A program made the position numbers and the translations under genes. The notes under the pieces were generated by a model, which did not search any database, was not told the origin of the DNA, and saw only the letters and a list, made by a program, of their open reading frames with translations. A stretch of 64,000 nucleotides of DNA from Hirundichthys speculiger (taxonomy: Eukaryota > Chordata > Actinopteri > Beloniformes > Exocoetidae): assembly GCA_018398805.1 (NCBI GenBank), contig JAGFBZ010000817.1, positions 2,932,504 to 2,996,503 on the forward strand, in the 5' to 3' direction. The stretch's first letter is position 1, and the number at the start of each line of letters is the position of its first letter. Positions 11,781 to 23,580 of this stretch are shown here, one piece after another.

Positions 11781-14397
11781 ATGTGTCATTACAGCAAATG
11801 CCTTTCTGAAGATGCTGTAAATAAATTTAAGGTCATTATCTCTCATCTCCCTATGGTGGAATATGATAGAATGGCTGAGGGCAATGACCTGAATTTTACT
11901 CCAGCAGATATTGATTTCCATGTCAACAATACTGCAGATATTTTACATTCAGCCTTGGATGCTGTTGCTCCTCTGAGGAAGAGGGTCTCTAACCATAAGA
12001 GCTCAGCTCCCTGGTATAATTTGCATATTCACATGCTGAAGCAGAATGCACGTAAAATGGAGAGGAGGTGGTACTCCTGTAAATCTGTGGACTCCCATCG
12101 TGCCTGGAAAGATAGTTTAAAAGTCTACAATAGAGCATTACGCAGAGCAATAACATCTTATTATTCATCATTAATAGAAGAGAACAAATACAATCCACGT
12201 TTTCTGTTCAACACTGTAGCCAGGCTGACAAAGGGTCACAACTCTGTTGGTCCATGCATTTCTGCTACTCTTAGTAGTGAAAACTTTATGAGCTTTATTA
12301 GCAGGAAAATAATTAAAATTAGGGATGAGATCAACCAAGCCCAACTGTCGATGGCTGTGGATGTCCCTGCAGCTTCGCTAATTTCTTCTGATTCTGATTT
12401 GACTCTGGACTGTCTTTCTCCTGTAGGCCTGTCTGAGTTGACCTCAATTATCAGCAAAGCTAAACCATCTACATGTCTGTTGGACCCCATCCCAACTCGA
12501 CTGCTCAAAGATGTCATGTCCTTTATTGGTACGTCTATGTTAGATCAGATTAACCTATCTCTACAATCAGGATATTTACCCCAGGTTTTTAAAGTTGCAG
12601 TTATAAAACCTTTGTTTAAGAAACCATCTCTTGCACGCGCGCATGAAAGATTGTGGCTGATCCCTCCCACCCCGGACACCAATTCTTTGAGTCACTCCCT
12701 TCTGGCAGGAGGCTGCGGACCATCAAGACCAAAACCTCATGCCACAAGAACATTTTTTTCCCGTCTGCTGTCAGCCTTATCAATAAGACCCGGAACCCCC
12801 CGACACTCCTCACTCTCCACCTCTGACTCTGACACTGCTGTCACATTGACAGAACTCAGAACACTATGCGTTACATTAACACACTTTGGTCACTCTGCCC
12901 TTAATGCAAAAAACAGTTTGTCTATATATATTTATATTGCAATATTTCTAGTCTACATTGTTTGTTATATTTTTCCCTTAATTGCATGCACTATCATCGC
13001 CACAACAAATTCCTTGCATGTGTAAAATCGTACTTGGCAATAAAGTTGATTCTGATTCTGATTCTCTTGATCTGGACATTTTGGCAAACTATAGACCAAT
13101 ATCCAACCTTCCATTTATCTCTAATATTCTGAATATATAGTTGTTAGCCAGTTAGGAGAACACCTGCATAGAAATGACCTATTTGAAGTTTTTCAGTCAG
13201 GGTTTAGAACTCATCACAGCACGGAAACGGCGCTGATTAGAGTCACCAATGACCTCCTCATGGCCGATGACAATAGACGAATATCTGTCCTTGTTCTGCT
13301 GGACCTCAGTGCTGCTTTTGATACCATTGATCACAGCCTTTTGCTGCATAGATTAGAGCGCACTGTTGGAATTAAAGGGACAGCATTAGGCTGGTTTAAG
13401 TCATACTTATCTGACAGGTTCCAGTTCGTCCATGTTAATGACGTTTCGTCTGCATGGACTAGGGTCTGCTATGGTGTCCTACAGGGTTCAGTGTTGGGAC
13501 CAATCCTTTTCACTTTATACACACTGCCCTTGGGAAAAATTATCCAGAACCACGGAATAAACTTTCATTGCTACTCTGATGATACGCAGCAGTACTTATC
13601 TATGAAACCAGAGGAAGCAAAACCGTTTGGCCAAACTTCAAGGGTGTCTTAATGAGATTAAATCCTGGATGTCCTTTAACTTCTTGCTTCTAAATTCGGA
13701 TAAAACAGAGGTTATTGTCTTTGGTCCCAAACACCTAAGAAATTGATTAACTGGGTTCACGCTGGTTTCCAGCACACTTGTGAAAAACCTTGGAGTCATT
13801 TTTGATCAGGATATGTCATTTAAGCAGCATATTAATCAGGTTTGTAAGACAGCATTTCTTTTTCATCTTCGAAATATCGCCAAGATGAGGAACATCCTCT
13901 CCCAGGGTGATGCTGAAACATTAATCCACGCGTTTGTCAGTTCTAGACTCAATTATTGTAATGCGTTGTTAGCAGGATTTCCGAGAAGCTCACTGAATAG
14001 CCTCCAACTGATCCAGAATGCAGCAGCGAGGGTGCTGACAAGAATCCGTAAATAAGATTACGTCTCTTCCGTGTTAGCCTCCCTCCATTGGCTTCCCGTG
14101 AAATTTCGAATCGAGTTTAAAATTCTGCTTCTCACATACAGGGCCCTTCATGGCCTAGCTCCTCATTATTTACAAGACCTGATAGCACGTTATGTTCCTA
14201 ATAGAGCTCTCCGCTCTCAGAGTGCAGGATTACCCATCGTTCCTAGAATATTCAAAAGTAGATTTGGAGGATGGGCCTTCTGCTACCAGGAACCTTTATT
14301 ATGGAACCAGCTATCAATTTATGTTAAGGAGGCTGACACCACCTCCAATTTTAAAACTAAATTGAAAACATTCCTGTTTAGTAAAGCCTACAGTTAG
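11781..14397 (+). pseudogene. L2-type reverse transcriptase pseudogene
   Basis: The reading frame opens near 11781, upstream of the catalytic core, and runs to IKPLFKKPSL before an inserted LINE end at 12634. After the insert, DLDILANYRPISNLPF resumes, followed by a stop and frameshift near 13137. The core continues at 13260: motif A reads LLDLSAAFDTIDH, motif B GVLQGSVLGPILF, and motif C CYSDDTQ, where family members normally have YADD. Further breaks follow near 13652, 13744 and 14053. The C-terminal part includes RLNYCNALLAGFP and LHWLPVKFRIEFKI and ends KAYS at 14394. In life this enzyme would prime on nicked target DNA to copy element RNA. Here it cannot be made whole. Confidence 0.85.
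12634..13069 (+). mobile_element. 3' end of a second LINE nested in the first
   Basis: The host LINE frame stops at 'ccatctcttg' and resumes at 'cttgatctgg'; TCTCTTG occurs at both edges (12627-12633 and 13063-13069). The insert encodes a short C-terminal reverse-transcriptase-like stretch (including NSLSHSLLAGGC and ATRTFFSRLLSAL), then a 3' UTR with 'acttggcaataaagttgatt' and a tail of CTGATT repeats. This looks like a 5'-truncated copy of a CR1/L2/Rex1-group LINE. The exact clade is uncertain. Confidence 0.75.
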
Positions 14398-15085
14398 TCT
14401 AAACAATAGTGTGTAGGGGCTAATAGTTATAGCCATAGTTGTAGGAGCTAAGACTATAGTGGGTTCGTCTTAATCACAGCTTCATCATAGCTATGCAGCT
14501 ATAGGCCTACGCTGCAGGGGGACACCAACATAATTTGCTGAGCGGTGTCTTCCTGCTCCTCTCTCTTTCCTTCCCTTTCCTCCTCCTCTCCTCCTCCTCC
14601 AGCTCATTCCATAACTATTTAGGAGCACCTCGTTACTGTACTGTAATCTCCCTGTCCTGTCTCCACTCTCTTTTTCTTTCTCTACCCGGCTGGCCTTCGG
14701 CAGGAAAGTCCCCCCATATGAGCCAGGTCCTGCTCAAGGTTTCTTCCTCTTAAAGTGGAGTTTTTCCTTGCCACTGTTTGTCTTAAAGGTTTTTTTCTCC
14801 CACTGTGGGAGTTTTTTACCTGCCATTATCCTTGTTTAGGATTCAATATTATATTTATGATATTTGCTCGGGGGTCATGCTCTGGGTCTCTGTGAAGCGC
14901 CTAGAGACAATTGACATTGTAGCAGAATATACAAATAAAATTGAATTGAATTGAATTGAAGGAGGTTATGTTTTTGCCGGCGTTTATCTGTATGTCTGTC
15001 TGTCTGATTGTTTGTTTGTTTCTCTGTGTTCAAGATAACTCAAAAAGTTATGGATGGATTTTGATGAAATTGGTGGAGTCTGCGA

Positions 15086-15939
15086 TCTCTATTTTCTATT
15101 TCGCTTTTCTATTTCCAATAGGGTCCACATTCAAAATCCCTATAATGCCAATTCATTAAAAACTTCTTACCAAGGAACAGAGTGCATAAAATCTTCACTT
15201 TGGTGTATCTTGAACAAGTATGAGGTGACAATGGAGAGGAAAAATCCTGGTTAACAGAGCCAAAAGCCCAGGAAGGGTGCCATCTGCCTTGACTGGTTGA
15301 GGTCTCAGATGACAGGAATGAGAGACCAACAAACACAGAAAAATTAGTCCAGGGACACCTGCCTAGACACAAAGAGAACATTGTTAATTGCTAAAATATT
15401 GACATGTACATGCAAGAAGAGTAAAGAGTAAAGAGAACAGAGTAAGGAAGAGTTCAGTGCATCATGGAAGATCCCTCAGCTGTCTAGTTCTATAGCAGCA
15501 TAACTAAAGGGATGGAAGCTTTATGTAAAATGTAAACAGAGATCTTTGGAGCAACCTCTCCTGCCTTCATAATGACATAATTTCCAGGAACATCCTATAC
15601 AGGCTTCAGCTTGCTTGCATTTCAGCTGCTCCCTGTTTAGAGTAGCCACAGTGGAGTGATCCACATGATTGATTTGGCACAAGTGTTTCGCCAGATACCC
15701 TTAGTGATGCAACCCTGACCTCCCACATGGTAGGCAACAGCACTGCCATGAAGCCACCAGGGAGGCTTTGCAGATTTCAACTGGACAATGCAAAATCAAA
15801 TTCTGGACACATTGCAAATTAATTCGGAAACAAAAAGGGTAAAGGTACTGAACAGGCTTGCCTTGTGCCCTAACTTATTGAGAATGGGTGGAGAATTTTG
15901 AAATATCATGAATATATTATCATCTGAAATAGTGTTCAT
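15086..15939. other. No feature recognised
   Basis: Non-coding sequence after the family A half, running into a TA microsatellite. No repeat family or gene recognised. Confidence 0.4.
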
Positions 15940-15960
15940 ATATATATATCTATATATATA

Positions 15961-16014
<54 letters not shown>
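15940..16014. repeat. (TA)n microsatellite
   Basis: About 75 bp of TA repeats with three TC interruptions at the left. It directly abuts the hAT end that starts at 16016. Confidence 0.95.
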
Positions 16015-16015
<1 letters not shown>

Positions 16016-16018
<3 letters not shown>

Positions 16019-16333
16019 GGCTAGGCAACGATTAAAATTTTAATCGCAATTAATCAAATTTTTTCCCTGATTAATCACGATTTTTCACATTGTATACGCA
16101 AAATCAAATAATGAATTCAAAAGTTGTGTAAAATGCACTTTTGTTTAAATGTTCTGCTGCTATAAAATTTGTTGTTCAAACACTTTTAACATCAGCACTT
16201 TTCAGTAACACATATTTAGTGTAAATCTCATCTTAAAAAATGTAAAATAAAATAAACTTATTTTATTTTTACCATTCTCCATGTCTGTTTTAGCTTTTCC
16301 TGCATGTTTACCTTTCCGGTTCCGCAGCAGCTG

Positions 16334-16335
<2 letters not shown>
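16016..16335 (+). mobile_element. hAT-like element, left end only
   Basis: It starts 'tagggctaggcaacgatt' and continues with 'taatcgcaattaatc' and 'gattaatcacgattttt', the pattern of hAT MITEs with AATTAATCG-rich ends. No right end is found before the next TA/TG microsatellite, so the element is truncated or its end is obscured by the repeat expansion. Confidence 0.6.

Positions 16336-16408
<73 letters not shown>
16336..16408. repeat. (TA)n-(TG)n compound microsatellite
   Basis: About 35 bp of TA repeats passes through TGTATATG into about 30 bp of TG repeats. Open frames across it are simple-sequence artefacts. Confidence 0.95.
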
Positions 16409-16409
<1 letters not shown>

Positions 16410-17086
16410 CGATATAGCAATATTTGCAGTCATTTTCTTTGGATGTTGGATATATGTCCTTCTGTATGTCTGTATGCCAAGGTTTTGCAAATGGAAATCA
16501 GGTCTGTCCATAAATCACTGTGTCAGGACATGTCTTTCAATCTGTTCCATTACATCATGATATGAACATGCCTAGGTATGCATGAATGTTCTTGGACACA
16601 CATCTGCACTTGTGTGTTTCAGAAGTCATTCCTATGTTACCTGCTCTGACCATGGACTATAGAAGAATAACTGAACAAACCCCCTGTGACATCAACCTCA
16701 AGTTTTCTGAAGAGTGGTTTTGAAGCCTTTTTTTAATCTTTCTAGATGGTGCCATGCTACAAATGGGAAATGCAAATGGAAAGTGCAGCCCTGGAAACAG
16801 GGTGGAACATGGTGAACAAGTTCAATCACAGCAAATTAGTGATGTTAACCTTCGTGATTTAGCTTATGCTGAACTATGATGCTAACTAATGTTGCCTTAC
16901 ATTCATTTTGATCACAGCTATCCAAACATCCTTACTTCAGATGTTGCTACCAAAACAACATCCAAAATGAGTACTCCTAGAGCTGAAAAGAGACCTAATG
17001 GAGCTCTGCTGAGACCCACTATCACTCAGCCCATTACTCATAGAGATAGGTCGGTAGACGGTTTGTCAACCTGGAAAGGTCCTGAG
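16409..17086. other. No feature recognised
   Basis: Non-coding; a 66-codon open frame at 16889-17089 shows no domain. Confidence 0.4.
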
Positions 17087-17543
17087 TAGAGCTGAGCGAT
17101 TTTATCGATTCTGCGATATATATCGATATTTTATTTCCCCAGAGAGTATCAATTTTTTAGCCGCCAGTATTGATTTTCTAAGCTTCTTTCAAAACTCCCG
17201 TGTCCCACCTTTAAAAGCTTGCAAGCAACAATTTGCATTGTTTGAATAAATGAAACTATTTTTCTCAACAAATCTTTTATACATTTTGTCCAGCATTTGC
17301 AAGCTGCCTGTCAGCCATATAATGTGTAATTGATGCTTTCAGTTCAATTAATTCAAACAAAGTCATTGGAACACTCACAAGATGTCACCAAAATCACTTT
17401 ATCCCTTTAAAATCTTTAACCCTTTAACCCTTTAAAAATGATGTAAATGTATTGTAAGATGAATATCGATATATCGATCGTATCATGAGCCGAATATTGT
17501 GTATCGTATCGTATAGCGAGATTAGTGTATCGCTACAGCCCTA
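17087..17543. mobile_element. hAT-like MITE, 457 bp
   Basis: The left end 'tagagctgagcgat' and right end 'atcgctacagcccta' are inverted repeats. Flanking octamers GTCCTGAG (17079-17086) and GTCCTCAG (17544-17551) differ at one base, as expected for an 8-bp target duplication. The subterminal regions are rich in ATCGAT ('gcgatatatatcgatatt'). No coding sequence, so it is a non-autonomous element. Confidence 0.85.
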
Positions 17544-17789
17544 GTCCTCAGATGATCTGAGGCAAAAGTGGCTCAACTGGAGGACCCCAGGTGCTGCAAG
17601 AAGTAGAAGCCAATAAGCTGGAGGCAGTCCAGTTGGTGTGCTCTGGTTAGCCAATGTCTAGCAGCCTTCAGTTGGGAGTTAAGATAGCTGCTTCCTAAAA
17701 TAGTTGCTTCTTTGATTGTTTGATTTATGCTTCTCCAAAGCAGATACACAAGTACACTATGTGCAGCCCATACACTGTCTTTGGGGTTT

Positions 17790-18243
17790 GCGCCTAACCG
17801 TTATTGTTTACGTCACTGTGTTATTACACCACCAACCAGTAGAGGGCAGTGTGGGTTCTTTTTCTGCAGCACTGTCACTCATAGTGCCGGGTTTCCTCTT
17901 GTTTACCACCCTGTATGTCGCTCAGAAATAGCAAAAGAGAAAATGAAGTATTTTTCCTGTGAGCTTGGAGCAGATGAATGTTGAGCATCTGCCATTTTTA
18001 CAGACATTGCAGAATACCTTCATTCTACCAGACTTGAAGATGGTAAAGAAGAAGAAACGTGGGGCAAATGGGAAGACAAAGACAAACAAATCTACCAAGC
18101 GGACTGATCACATTTCTTGCAGTCCGTGTTGTTGTAAGGTATAGTTACATTTGGAGAAGGGTGCATGTCAGGGTCTGACGTAGCTTACATTATAGGGTTC
18201 ACACCTTGGTGTATCTTTGATGCAGAAGTATAAATCAGCCTTA
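17790..18243. repeat. Possible Harbinger-type MITE remnant
   Basis: The right edge 'gatgcagaagtataaatcag' and internal 'ccagtagagggcagtgtggg' and 'gtttcctcttgtttaccac' resemble a multicopy fish repeat that I associate with PIF/Harbinger elements. The matching left inverted repeat is not visible. The class is a memory-based guess. Confidence 0.3.
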
Positions 18244-20394
18244 AGCAGCTAAAGTGATGACATTAGCCCTATAGCCATTATCTATAGACAGCAGTCAATC
18301 AAAAAACTATGCTCCTAAGTATGCATAAATTTGTGGCTATATATAATTTTACCTGATGTGGTACATGAAAATTTATGCCCCATAGTTTCCATACATGTCA
18401 AATGTTGAACAAAACTGGGCTCAGCCAGGCTTGTAAATATGTGTATTTATGCTGCCAATGGTAACATTTCAGCCCAGAATGAATGGAGATTGATTTCCCT
18501 TTACGCTGATGTAATTCAAGTAGCTGTAAATTTTTCTTATTTCCTTGTTGAACTCAACCTGGAAAAAGCAGATATTGCCCCTTGGATGTGAGAAAAACAT
18601 GGGAGGCAAAAGCCTTTCAGATCGTCCTTTTGGTTTGTAGGGTTTGGACATGTAGTCCAGTTCAAATTTGTGATGGATCTTTTTAAGCTGCACATGACAT
18701 TATTTACATAATAAATCACATAGTATGCCATCCTTGTTTGGATGGTGAGTGGGTAAAATACAATACACATGGTGGCTACAGTTGTCCCCATGTGAAATCT
18801 AATTCTTTCTTTCATTTCATGACATCTCCCAGTAGCGCAACTAAGCTAAATACAATGTACAACATCAGCTGTCCCATTTATTCCATAGAGTAATCACATT
18901 TTACCTTTGTGCTGCTTCACTCAAATGGCAGGGAGGGTGAGGGAAGAACATTTGCACACATCCGCCCAGCTGCCTGCTAACAGCGGAAAAATACTGCACC
19001 CTAAATGCTAACTTTCTATGATCACATCCTAAGTTTAGAGACAACTACTGGGCCTCACAGCAATGCAGATTTACAAGTGGCTTCTGTCAGAAAGCAAGAT
19101 GGATGAGAAGGCTTGTTTGAGCCAAAGGTGCCTTCACTAAACCAAAATGACTCGGAAAACTTTTAATACGCACTGGTTTAAACTTTTAGTGCATGGTGAG
19201 ATGCTATGTCTTCCAAAACATTTTCTCAGTAACAAAACAATCTTATTTCGAAGGCTAATACATATATCTCTTAGAAAGTAGCACCTGTGTTAAAATCAAC
19301 CAGTTCCAGCTTGCATGGGGCTGTTTTGAAAGTCATACAGTGACTCTGTAGCTAAAATATGTTTTCAAGGGAAAGTGAACAGCTACAGCTCACATTAAAA
19401 AAGAGATAAAGGTGTCAGTAGTGTCAGTTGTTAAGCAAAGGTGGATTGAGGGGGGGGAGCATACATATATTTGATTCAAAAGCCCCCAGGTGCTGAAGAG
19501 CAGCTGTGATTCTGTATTTTGAAAACAGGAGAGCAAGAAGAAAATAAGAGGAATGAGGCTGGTGAGATGAGAACTAATTGGTGAAATGAAAAGAAAAATC
19601 AATCAGACATAGATCACCTTCCCTCCTTTGACTTATTTTCTTTGCCCTGTTGGTCTAGTTTATCTGGAGCCATTTGCATTGTTTTCATGAAAGGTCAATG
19701 CGTTTACAATCACATGGACTTATATAATAGTTTTCTTTTAATACATCTTCTCACAAAAATAAATTCATTCCAGATTGGAATGGTTTGATTTCTTTAAATG
19801 ATCAATGCTACAGCCTTCCGTTGTGTTATGTCTCATATAATCAAATGAGACAGCGCCATGTTTGCAAATTTTTAAAGTACAAACTTCTAAATGTAGCAGA
19901 GCGACATTTTTCATGTTTCATTTGATCTGCTGAGGGAATATACTGGTCTCTGAACTTTAAAAGGTCAGAGTAGAAATATGCAAGTATGAATTTAATTTAA
20001 ATCAACAGGAAAACAGCCCTATCAAGGGTTCAGTTAAGAAGAAAAATTATTTGGGATTAGACAAATAGCTGGCAGGCAACACTGACACACAGCAGATCTG
20101 CAACAGGAGAGCTATTGAACATCCAGGAAAAAAGCTAACATATGGCAGTCTGAGCAATTTTTATGCCTTCATACCACACACATCTAATATGTAAGGATCA
20201 GAGGTTAGAAGCAACAAATTACAAATACTTTGTCACAATACTGGAGTAGAATTTACTCATTAAAAAGTAATTATTTTTATGTTTACATTAGCCAAAGCCT
20301 TGAATCAGAGAAGGAAAACAGAAGTGCAATCGTCTTTCTGGGTTACACTTACCTTTTCTTGCTTTCAATTCCAAAACCATTTCTGTTTGCAAAC
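18244..20394. other. No gene recognised
   Basis: About 2.1 kb of AT-rich sequence. A stretch near 20190-20270 ('caacaaattacaaatac' and 'aaaaagtaattattttta') hints at an old fish repeat but is too degraded to name. Confidence 0.35.
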
Positions 20395-20527
20395 GGTCTT
20401 TCTCTATAGCACTTAAAAAGATTCTTGTCGGTGTCAAATCAGCGCCACCGCAGGGGGAGATGGGACATTTGGAATTGACACCAAAAAGAATCTTTTCAGA
20501 ATTTAAAAAGTGCAACTGAGAAAGACC
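20395..20527. repeat. Imperfect hairpin, about 45-55 bp arms
   Basis: 'ggtctttctctatagcac', 'aaaagattcttg' and 'ggtgtcaaat' on the left pair with 'attgacacc', 'aaagaatctttt' and 'gtgcaactgagaaagaccc' on the right across a spacer of about 33 bp. It could be a tiny MITE or a fold-back duplication. No target duplication was identified. Confidence 0.6.
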
Positions 20528-21500
20528 CTTCGAATACAAGGTTGTTGTCACCAGATGAACAGTTAGTGGATAGTGAGTCTAATCAATCTGCTCGTACAGA
20601 ATAATAAATATGCCACAACTAAGTAAAATAAACTTGAACCAAAAGAAAACTGACACCAATTGAGGGAATATTCAATAAATCGTCCTGATATTTAGAAAAA
20701 TGTATGCGATAACTCGTTGACCACATTTTTTCTTCATGTCATCTAAACTAACATGGAGGAGCCCAGGTTGGGAGCCACTGGCCCAGAGAATAAAACCTAC
20801 TGTTGATATTTCTGGAAAGAAAAACCTTTTCATACTTTCGGCCTTCTCTGATGTATTCCAGCTACTATGCTTCTAGATTTAGTGTGGGTTGACGTTCTGC
20901 TTGTGAGCACACCAAATACTGCTAGTACGTAAAAATCTCTATACGTCCCAGTTCTATGATTAGGTTCAGGCACAATAAATCTTTATGTGTAGGAACCAAA
21001 ACTCTTGGTTAAGTTAAGTGAAGTGTGATTGGGGTCAAATGATCATGCTTCTTTATGTTAACACATGGTGTTGGATAGGGATGCTGAAATACACCTTTTT
21101 TACTACATATTTGAAATCTGACAATAAAAGGCTCTAATACCGGTGCCAGATGGTCCTGACAAAACATTATGTCACTGAAGGAAGAACAGGCTGGTAACTC
21201 AGTGATGCCAGCCTAATACTTCAACCAACAGTCCAGTCTCTAAACTATGAAAATTATGAAAAGGGTAAAAAGAAAAATCTCTTTTGAAATGTTGGAGTTA
21301 TGTCACGTAGGCACTTTCACATGAAAAATTACATTAAATGATCATCAAATGGGTTCCTAATAAATATTTATGTCAATGACCACTTGTTGTCATTGACATA
21401 GTGACAGCATGTGGTCTTTTTTTTTTTTTTTTTTGGATTGCGCTGCTTGAAGCAGGCAGCTTGTCTCTACAGCTCATCCATTTTTTTTATCAACTACTGA
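20528..21500. other. No feature recognised; poly-T tract
   Basis: Non-coding. A 19-bp T run near 21416-21434 precedes the LINE fragment. A short palindrome ('atgtcaatgacc' and 'gtcattgacatag') lies near 21370-21403. Confidence 0.4.
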
Positions 21501-22098
21501 TGGATATTCTGTGGATATTACTGTGGAAAGGGGAGTTTATTCAAGAGAAAAGCTGCTTTCATTGAAAAAGGGGCAAATCTGGACAATATCTTCCTGTTCC
21601 AGCTGAGATCAAGGGGAGTTTTTGTGGTTGTAATGCTGGTGCTAAGGTGAAGGCCAGGAAATGGAGATACAAGTCCTTCCTGCTGTCAGTCATCATGGGA
21701 AATGTCAACTCCTTGACCAACAAGAGTGATGAACTGGAGATAAAGTCAGAAAGTGTCTTAGTGCCTTATGTGTTTTACTGAAACCTGGGTGAATCAAAAC
21801 TCCTTCGTGGATCTACCTGGATTCACCCTCATACGGTTGGACAGAGATGCTAAAGCTAGTAGCAAGAAGAGAGGAGGGGGACTGGCTTTATTAGTGAACC
21901 AGAGATGGCGTAATCCTGCACATGTAACTGTTCACCAGTGATTCAATATCCAGATGTTGAATTATTGGCAGTTGGATTGCGACCAAACTATCTACTAAGA
22001 GAATTCATTCATTTAATAACAATATTTGTTAAACTTCCACCCAGTAACACAGTAGAAGTTTCATGTAATAATAAAGAACATCTAATCTAATCTAATTT
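21501..22098 (+). mobile_element. LINE fragment with endonuclease region and tail
   Basis: Encodes parts of the apurinic-type endonuclease of a CR1/L2/Rex1-group LINE, then jumps to a 3' end with 'aataataaagaacatc' and a TCTAA repeat tail (22078-22095). The reverse transcriptase that should lie between is absent, so the copy is internally deleted or rearranged. Confidence 0.65.
21640..22069 (+). pseudogene. LINE apurinic endonuclease pseudogene
   Basis: MGNVNSLTNKSDELEI starts at 21694. After a frameshift near 21755 the text reads CFTETWVNQ, then LPGFTLIRLDRD and KKRGGGLALLVNQRW before a stop. A further frame gives ELLAVGLRPNYLLREF and VKLPPSN. The TETW motif and the GGGL..V block are typical of the nuclease domain that nicks target DNA for LINE insertion. 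At least two frameshifts and one stop disable it. The catalytic C-terminal histidine region is not present. Confidence 0.7.
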
Positions 22099-23267
22099 TA
22101 GTTCACTCCACTTGTTTAAAAATAGCAACATTAACTGGGAATGTGATGGTTGGAGTGTGGATCCATTAGCTGCTTAGCAGACGGGCTCTCTGGTCTCTAA
22201 GGACTCGGTATTAAGAGTCCAGCTGTGGACTGTGTCTGACTGACACATCTGCCTCTGTTGAGTTCAACTTATAAACCAAAGTTCAGGTCCAGAAGTAACA
22301 AACCTGCCCTCTGGAAAATTAGTTTTAACGAGGGCCAATTCTTTATTTGATAGTAATAACAAAAGTGGGACCAATCCAAAATAAACCTTCATTGGTTCTG
22401 GTTTTGACCATGCTTCAACTCTCCAGCAGTTTTTTTTTTTTTTTTTTTTTGGCTTGGGAGATTTTTAACAATCTTCCTAATTATTCAGACAGATAACAGT
22501 CATCTCTCATCTACCTCTATGGTATGGTTTTGAATTAAGGTACTTTAGAGCAAGATATAGTATGAGCTTGACCACCCTTTGTGCACCTTAATGCCTCATT
22601 AGATATAGGTAGAGTTAAATTATACAATATATCCCAGTGGGAAACAAAACAAAGAGTTGCTGCTCAGTTGTCACAGAAGCATGGAATTCCCTTTTGTGCA
22701 CAGCATGCGTAAACAGGAAGAGAGTTTCTCAGGATTCCTCATGCACTCCTAAATTTGTGTTTAGTCTGGGTAATGCATGGAGAATGGAGTATGAATCACT
22801 GGTGACTCACCAGTGACCTTTAGTTGCCATTGTCTGATTTGGAATAGTTTATCCATTTCAAAACTGTGATTCATCTGTCCCTGTAGATGAAGAGGCAGAA
22901 AATGCATATCAATTTTGAATTAATTATTGATTTTAATCAGCAAAAAGGCACATCATAACCTGGACAGGAAGTAGGGTACAAGTACCCAAAGAGAAGATTA
23001 AAAATGTAATAACAAAAGGAAGGAGAGGGAAGACATCTTGGTAACAGTTTTGAGAAGTATTGAGGGCAACAGTATTCGTCAGGTTCACTGGAAGATCAGA
23101 AAGAGTGGCTTTGCATATAAATTGTGAGCAATACTAATACCAGCATACTTTCATAGGATTTAAAAAGGTTAAGGTGCAGCCAGATGTTCAGCAGCAGCAG
23201 GGGTGCAGGACTTCGCAAAAGTAAATGTTTGTGCATTTTGCTGAAGTGTTTAGGTGTGTGTTAACAC
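22099..23267. other. No feature recognised; poly-T tract
   Basis: Non-coding sequence with a 20-bp T run near 22431-22450. No gene or repeat family recognised. Confidence 0.4.
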
Positions 23268-23580
23268 ACCGCCAAGTGGGAAACAGAAACAACTGTTGTT
23301 GTAGGAGTTCAATGTTCTACAGTGAGGGAGATTCTTCACAAGCAGAAAGCATTCAAGAAATTTGCCAATCTTCTCAGGAGAGAACATTCCAGCAAATTTG
23401 CTCCAAAGTCAGAATGCACAACGTACAGAAAAACCGAGAAAAACCCAAGAACTACATCACAGACACTAAAGGTCTCACTGAGGATGTTACATGGTAAAGT
23501 TTGTGACAGCTGATTTAAAAGAAGGACAAGGACAAGTTGCTTAAAAGGGTTGACAACGCACACTGTCTTCTGTCTACAAT
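23268..23580 (+). pseudogene. Tc1-like transposase N-terminal fragment
   Basis: One frame reads REILHKQKAFKKFANLLRRE, then EKNPRTTSQTLKVSLRMLH, matching the DNA-binding helix-turn-helix region of Tc1-like transposases of fish. A frame change near 23500 leads into text corresponding to the next part of the gene. The DDE catalytic core is absent. A related fragment lies at 52560-52743. Transposases of this group bind the inverted ends and move the element into TA sites. Confidence 0.7.

Larger units (their letters stand above)
11774..14958 (+). mobile_element. 5'-truncated L2-type LINE
   Basis: A non-LTR retrotransposon of the L2/CR1 group. It keeps the end of the linker, the reverse transcriptase domain, the C-terminal region, a 3' UTR and a tail of GAATT repeats (14936-14958). 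The 5' part with the endonuclease is missing, as is usual for aborted reverse transcription. Matching AAGGAGGT stretches flank it (11764-11771 and 14959-14966), consistent with a target duplication in a family A repeat. Another LINE end interrupts it at 12634-13069. It is dead: frameshifts and stops break the reading frame. Confidence 0.85.
11755..15085 (-). repeat. Repeat family A, copy 1, split by a LINE
   Basis: The left part 'cctccaccaaggaggtaa' (11757-11773) and the right part 'aaggaggttatgtttttgcc' plus about 100 bp after it (14959-15085) join into the family A sequence also seen at 46684-47454 and 56855-57104. The shared text includes 'ataactcaaaaagttatgg'. The L2-type LINE separates the two halves. 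I do not know the superfamily; it is non-coding. Confidence 0.7.

Noticed and set aside
16202..16511. Open frames with HTHTHT and IYIYIY runs
   Set aside because: They are translations of the TG and TA microsatellites.
18037..18144. Lysine-rich peptide start MVKKKKRGANGK as a small gene
   Set aside because: It is short, lacks support, and overlaps a probable MITE remnant.
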